Assembly (NCBI GenBank): GCA_016196285.1
Contig: JACPXY010000019.1
Span: forward strand, 1 to 33,008
Direction of reading: 5' to 3'
Source of the DNA: Candidatus Pacearchaeota archaeon
Lineage (GTDB): Archaea; Nanobdellota; Nanobdellia; Pacearchaeales; GW2011-AR1
DNA: 33,008 nt
This document shows, piece by piece, positions 28,322 to 33,008 of the stretch. Numbering within the stretch: the first letter of the stretch is position 1; every line of letters begins with the position of its first letter. The notes below the pieces were generated by a model. The model made no database searches and had not been told where the DNA came from. It worked only from the letters and a program-made list of their open reading frames with translations. The position numbers were made by a program, and so were the translations under genes.

Positions 28322-28375
28322 GGTAAGTTTTAGTAGATTTCTATGTTCAGAAAAGGTATATAAGTTTTTCGCTGG

Positions 28376-30193
28376 CTACTCGCCAATGTATCCGCCCTTC
28401 TGCAGATTCCAAAGCTGCTTATAGAGCCCTGGTTTCTTGATTAATTCTCGGTGCGCGCCTATCTGAACAATCTTCCCCTTATCCAAGACTACAATTTTAT
28501 CTGCACGCATAATGGTTGATAATCGATGGGCGATGATTATTGATGTTCTGTTTTCTAGAAGCTTTTGTAAGTCTCTCTGGATATCATGCTCGGTCTGCGA
28601 GTCAAGCGAGGAGGTTGCCTCATCGAGAACTAGAATCTTCTTGTTAGCCAAGATTGCTCTAGCTATTGACACACGCTGCTTCTCTCCGCCTGAGAGCTTG
28701 ATGCCGCGCTGGCCTACAATGGTATCCTCTTTGTTAGGGAACTCATTGATAATCCTGTCAAGCTGCGCAAACTTGATTGCCTGCATAACATCTTCTCTTT
28801 TTGCAGAGGGGTTTGAGAAGAGAATGTTATTATAAATTGTGTCGTCAAACAGCACGCACTCTTGAGGAACAATACTCAATTCACTTCTGACTGATTCCTG
28901 CCTGCAATTACGAATATCTTGATTGTCGATTACAATGGAGCCTTTATCAACATCATACAACCTGTACAGGAGCTTGATGAGCGTTGATTTTCCTGAACCT
29001 GAGTGGCCAACCAAGGCGACCTTCTCATTCTTAGCTATCTCCAGAGTGAACTTCTTAAATAGCTTTCTCTTCCCGTAGTTGAAGTCTATTGCATTGAAAA
29101 GGACACTCCCTTCAGGGATATGAATATTCTTTGCATTCGGTTTGTCTTCTATCTCATTGTGTATCTTGCCGTACTGGAAGAGATCATTGAAGTCAGTCAT
29201 AGAGCGGTAGAATCCTCTGATGCCGTAGGAGAATCCATAGATGTTGCCGAACAAGTCAAGGTAAGCAGTGTAGATTAATACTAAGGTGCCTACAGTGATA
29301 TTTCCTGCAAGAAACTGTTTAATAGGAGTGATGATTACCAGGAAAGTTCCTAATGCGAGAATCAAGTTGTGGCCTGCATCGCGCCAGCGCCCGTAATCCC
29401 AGAATTTAATCATGCACTTTCTGCTTGCCTCTGCTAAATCAGTATATTTACGATTGATGTAGCTCTCTTTTCCATAATACTTGATTGAGTCTATATTCGT
29501 GAGGATATCCCCGATATTTGCTTTCTCGATATCTTCTGCCTTGTTATAGGCGTCATTCGCGGGCTTTTCCAGCTTTTGGATGTAAAGAGTGTATGCCACA
29601 AAGACAATTGTTGTGCTTGTAATTACAATGCCGGTAGTCTTATCGAAATAGAGCAATGTCGTGCTTACTACAATCAACTGGAGGATGAGCGGGAAGATGT
29701 TAAAACCGATAAAGTCAGTCATGCGCTCCATTGCTCCTGCTCCTCTGCCCAGGCGTGCAATCAATGAGCCAGTCTTATGTGTGATGTGAAAGTTGTGTGA
29801 TAGATGAACTAAGTGATTGAAGAAGCGCTGCTTCATGTCAAGCATGATTGAGCTGTCTATCTTATTGATAAGATGAATCTGCATCCAATTTCCTGCTGAT
29901 TTGCCGAGCGTTGTCAGAAGATATGCGCCAGCTACTGTAGATAGTACTGTAATGAATATACCTCTGGGCAGTGCATCAGTTGCGTAGAGCGTGCCCTGAT
30001 CGATAATAATCTTGAACAGAAATTTGTCGGTCAGCCTTGCGACTTCCTTTGCCAGAACTATAAAGACGAGCAAGGCTATTAAGAACCCGTAAGGTCTTAG
30101 AAAACTCCAGTACACTTGCAGGTTGTACTTGAAATCGACGCTCTTGTTGGTTTTTGTTTTCATGAAAGGTTTATATACTTCTGCACCCTCCAT
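28376..30193 (-). CDS. ABC exporter half-transporter
   Basis: Walker A GHSGSGKST, signature LSGGEKQRVSIARA, Walker B ILVLDEATSSLDS, N-terminal TM domain. Start may be 30161 (MKTKTNKS). Confidence 0.92.
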   Translation of the reverse strand: MEGAEVYKPFMKTKTNKSVDFKYNLQVYWSFLRPYGFLIALLVFIVLAKEVARLTDKFLFKIIIDQGTLYATDALPRGIFITVLSTVAGAYLLTTLGKSAGNWMQIHLINKIDSSIMLDMKQRFFNHLVHLSHNFHITHKTGSLIARLGRGAGAMERMTDFIGFNIFPLILQLIVVSTTLLYFDKTTGIVITSTTIVFVAYTLYIQKLEKPANDAYNKAEDIEKANIGDILTNIDSIKYYGKESYINRKYTDLAEASRKCMIKFWDYGRWRDAGHNLILALGTFLVIITPIKQFLAGNITVGTLVLIYTAYLDLFGNIYGFSYGIRGFYRSMTDFNDLFQYGKIHNEIEDKPNAKNIHIPEGSVLFNAIDFNYGKRKLFKKFTLEIAKNEKVALVGHSGSGKSTLIKLLYRLYDVDKGSIVIDNQDIRNCRQESVRSELSIVPQECVLFDDTIYNNILFSNPSAKREDVMQAIKFAQLDRIINEFPNKEDTIVGQRGIKLSGGEKQRVSIARAILANKKILVLDEATSSLDSQTEHDIQRDLQKLLENRTSIIIAHRLSTIMRADKIVVLDKGKIVQIGAHRELIKKPGLYKQLWNLQKGGYIGE

Positions 30194-30337
30194 CTATATG
30201 CCTGCATCGGACATTCGAGTCTATGGATCTGAAGCGGTGTGTTCACGTTATGAACAGGAACCTGAAGACGAACCACCCTTTTCATATGATGACCAACAGG
30301 AAAGAATCGTTTTTTAATCTTTGTATTCGCTGATTCT

Positions 30338-30372
30338 AGGATATTGCCATAAGGTTCTTCACCAGAAAAACA
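30338..30372. repeat. Short intergenic element, TTGCC-N-GGTTCTTCA variant
   Basis: GGATATTGCCATAAGGTTCTTCA shares TTGCC and GGTTCTTCA with 11674 and 14922 copies. Confidence 0.4.
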
Positions 30373-30448
30373 TCATCTCTGCCATCACTTTGACGTGTGA
30401 GGAAAAGTTTATATAGTGTTACCCCTGGCAGGTTATTATATTTATACC

Positions 30449-32746
30449 ATGCCTACACCAGAAGAATACATCGCACGAGTGAAGACCGGTCAGGACTTGC
30501 TTGACTTAAGAGTAATTCCCAAAGATTCCTCGACGCATCTTGCGCTGATTGCTCGTGAGCGGTTGCAGAGACTGCGTGAGAAGATTGATTCTCAGATTAC
30601 TGATGATGATCTTGGAGCATGGGTGCCTGCTGTAAAGAAGATAGGGAAAGAGTATACTGGGGAAGTGAGTGATCCTGAAATTATCTTGAGATTAGGGCAG
30701 CCAGGCATGCGTGTTGAAGGGAGAGGGGTGCATGATGGGCGCGACTTTAAAGGACTGGCAGGAATTCTTAGAGGCACGAAAAAGAATGAGATACTTGTTG
30801 AGTTCGACCGTCCGATAGCGGGAGGCCATGATTGTGACGGCCTGGCAAAGAAAGGATATGGTTTTAGAATGGCTCCTGAAAAAATGGCGATTATGCTTGC
30901 TCCAGGGCAGACACTTGTTGATGCCAAAGAGTATGCATTAGGAAAGGATATTGTTGCGCATGAGCATATCGGCCATATCGTGCGTGTTGCCACTGATTTG
31001 CCTGCAATCCGTGCATGGGACAACGACGATACTGGGGTACAACTGGCACTAAAGTCAGGCACATTTGGCAGGCTCTATAATTGCCAAACTAGCAAGGGGT
31101 CAGGTAAAAGAGTCTTAACAGTCAAGTTTGATGACCCTGTCAATAATAAGCAGATATATCAATTCCATCTTGAGACGATTGCAGACTGCTTCCAGGTCTC
31201 TTCACTTGGACAGCTTAAGCCGCATAGTCGAGAAGAATTGGTCCGAGATGAGACTTTTTTCGCGTTCTTTCCAAGCACAGTCATTGCAACAAAGCGCGCG
31301 GAGCGTGCATTAGTTGCCTTGCTGATGGGCAAGGATAAGGTTTTCTATGGCCCTCCAGGAGGCGGCAAGTCCCAGATAGCAAGGGATATCACAGATATTG
31401 CAAAACTACAAGGTGTTGGCTTTGTGGTAGAAGGATGCAAAGCAAACTGCAACCCCTTCAGTCTATTTGATGAATCATTTGCACGAGTTGTTCCTCCATG
31501 CCCTGAATGCATGATACATCACAGTCCTGATTTCAGAACCACTGGGCGATTTACCCGACCAAAGCCAGAAGATGTGAAAGTGATTGTTACTAATTATGGT
31601 GATGGCAAAGGAATTGAATTCTTGCAAGGAAAGGTAGCCATACAAGCTATGCATCTTATTGGCTATAAGCTTCCTACTATTCCTGGAGATACATCTGGAA
31701 CTGTTCAACCTGATTTACACGATGATTCAAATCCAGAAGGATTCATGGCAGGCGCATTGGTGCGAACTAATAACGGAGTGTTACATGCAGATGAGATGGA
31801 CAAATGGCGGCAGCAGGCACTTGATGTTTTATTGGAGTCCTTGAACAGCGGGAGGGTGAAACCTGATGAGTTGAGATACGCGTATCCTGCGCACAGCCTC
31901 GTTGTCGGCACTGCGAATGACCATACAAAGTTCTCTGGCGCCTTGAATGACCGTATGGCTCTGCTTGCGATACGGTATCCGGGCACAGTGTCTGATCGAC
32001 ATAGAATCACGAGAAGGGCGTACCATGGCGAGGTCACTCCTGCCGAGGAGGTTCCGATTGGCGATACGCATACGATGCAGAATGAGATTCTCCGCAGAAT
32101 ACCTATGGCAGTCACATTGGAGAAAGCTGTCGATGCGTTCTACATGAAGTTTGAAAATGAGTTCACTGGAGCAGGGAAGAACGAAATTTCTGCCAGCAAC
32201 CGCTCTAAGATAGATGCATTGAATGCTGCGCGCGCTTCATTGCTTCTTGAACGTACCTTCTTCAAAGATGCTCCTCTCATCACTGCTCCGAAGCATGCCA
32301 TGTTCGGCATTCAGTTTGCTGTATGCGGACGCGTGCAGAAGCAGAACCGCGAAGAAGAACAGAAAGCGAAGCAAGAGTTAGTTGATTATATTCATGAGAA
32401 TCTACCACCAATCTTAAAACAGGAGGAAAATACATGGTGGTGCGAGACGTATCGGCATGCAGGATTTCGTGATAAACAAGTTCCTGGCACCATTGATTAT
32501 TTTGTTAGTGAGATGAAGCTGTACGAGACTGCTATCGGGCAGGCAGCTACTGTATTTGAGCTTATTAAGAGGGGACGCGATCCTGCTGCCTCTGTTCACG
32601 ATAAGAAAGCACGTATAACTTATCCTTTCATGGACTACCTCTTCAAAGAACAGCCGCGCATGGCTTCTTTTACCAATGACGAGGTAAGCGAGCTTATCAA
32701 GTACTTCTTACAGAGCCGTGAGAACACTATCTGTACTATAGAGTAG
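30449..32746 (+). CDS. Large AAA+ ATPase (MoxR/Mg-chelatase-like) with N-terminal beta/SH3-like modules
   Basis: Walker A FYGPPGGGKSQIARDI; HADEMDKWRQQALDVLLESLNSGRV; GTANDHTKFSGALNDRMALLAIRYPG. N-terminal VEFDRPIAGGHDCDGLAKKGYGF. ATG at 30449. Confidence 0.8.
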   Translation: MPTPEEYIARVKTGQDLLDLRVIPKDSSTHLALIARERLQRLREKIDSQITDDDLGAWVPAVKKIGKEYTGEVSDPEIILRLGQPGMRVEGRGVHDGRDFKGLAGILRGTKKNEILVEFDRPIAGGHDCDGLAKKGYGFRMAPEKMAIMLAPGQTLVDAKEYALGKDIVAHEHIGHIVRVATDLPAIRAWDNDDTGVQLALKSGTFGRLYNCQTSKGSGKRVLTVKFDDPVNNKQIYQFHLETIADCFQVSSLGQLKPHSREELVRDETFFAFFPSTVIATKRAERALVALLMGKDKVFYGPPGGGKSQIARDITDIAKLQGVGFVVEGCKANCNPFSLFDESFARVVPPCPECMIHHSPDFRTTGRFTRPKPEDVKVIVTNYGDGKGIEFLQGKVAIQAMHLIGYKLPTIPGDTSGTVQPDLHDDSNPEGFMAGALVRTNNGVLHADEMDKWRQQALDVLLESLNSGRVKPDELRYAYPAHSLVVGTANDHTKFSGALNDRMALLAIRYPGTVSDRHRITRRAYHGEVTPAEEVPIGDTHTMQNEILRRIPMAVTLEKAVDAFYMKFENEFTGAGKNEISASNRSKIDALNAARASLLLERTFFKDAPLITAPKHAMFGIQFAVCGRVQKQNREEEQKAKQELVDYIHENLPPILKQEENTWWCETYRHAGFRDKQVPGTIDYFVSEMKLYETAIGQAATVFELIKRGRDPAASVHDKKARITYPFMDYLFKEQPRMASFTNDEVSELIKYFLQSRENTICTIE

Positions 32747-32754
32747 GAGTGCTT

Positions 32755-33008
32755 ATGCCTGAGATTCAAGATTACCGGCACGCTGACTGCAACCTCTTCA
32801 GGACTCCTCCTTTAGATTTCAGTAAACTTGACTCGACACTCATCGATACTCTTGTTTCATCATGGAAAAATGGATATACTGCGGATAACGCCTTGCAAAA
32901 GGTAGTGGAGGATACTTCTCTTGTCAGAGAATTAACTAAACAAGTTGCTGAACAGCTGACCTTCCAGAGAAGAACTGAACTTGAGCAGCTAAAGAGTGAG
33001 GAAAAAGC
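32755..33008 (+). CDS. Partial ORF, co-directional with AAA+ gene, truncated by the window edge
   Basis: Open frame MPEIQDYRHADCNLFRTPPLDFSKLDSTLIDTLVSSWKNGY... starting 8 nt after the AAA+ stop. Confidence 0.65.
   Translation, partial: MPEIQDYRHADCNLFRTPPLDFSKLDSTLIDTLVSSWKNGYTADNALQKVVEDTSLVRELTKQVAEQLTFQRRTELEQLKSEEK

Overview
The window looks like a chromosomal segment from an archaeon, probably DPANN-like. This is inferred from leaderless genes with TATA boxes about 25 nt upstream of the start codon, a TrmB-family regulator, an SFM1-like SPOUT protein and tRNAs without an encoded CCA. It also carries several bacterial-type genes (groES/groEL, zwf, a bacterial-type tgt, msrB). Main content: a 1553-aa secreted protein with about nine Ig-like modules and a C-terminal ITGAVTG-TM-basic tail; a divergent LDH/MDH-fold protein; TrmB; MsrB; RHH and AbrB regulators; SNase; tRNA-Pro(GGG) and tRNA-Leu(CAG); TGT; an SFM1-like protein; a PIN-like protein; a saccharopine-dehydrogenase-like protein; a degenerate transketolase-like protein; two ABC exporter half-transporters; G6PD; a groES-orf119-groEL operon; and a large AAA+ ATPase. 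The most unusual signal is an intergenic family of modular nested-hairpin elements (copies at 1-113, 7708-7931 and 19587-19708). Its two terminal modules share one architecture: a ~10-bp outer stem, an 8-nt bulge on the 5' side only, and a 10-bp inner stem starting ACCAC. The tips covary or flip between copies, and the internal hairpin modules are present or absent as a block. I found no transposase or other obvious partner gene in the window. A second short intergenic family (GGTCTTGCC-N3-4-GGTTCTTCA) is also present.
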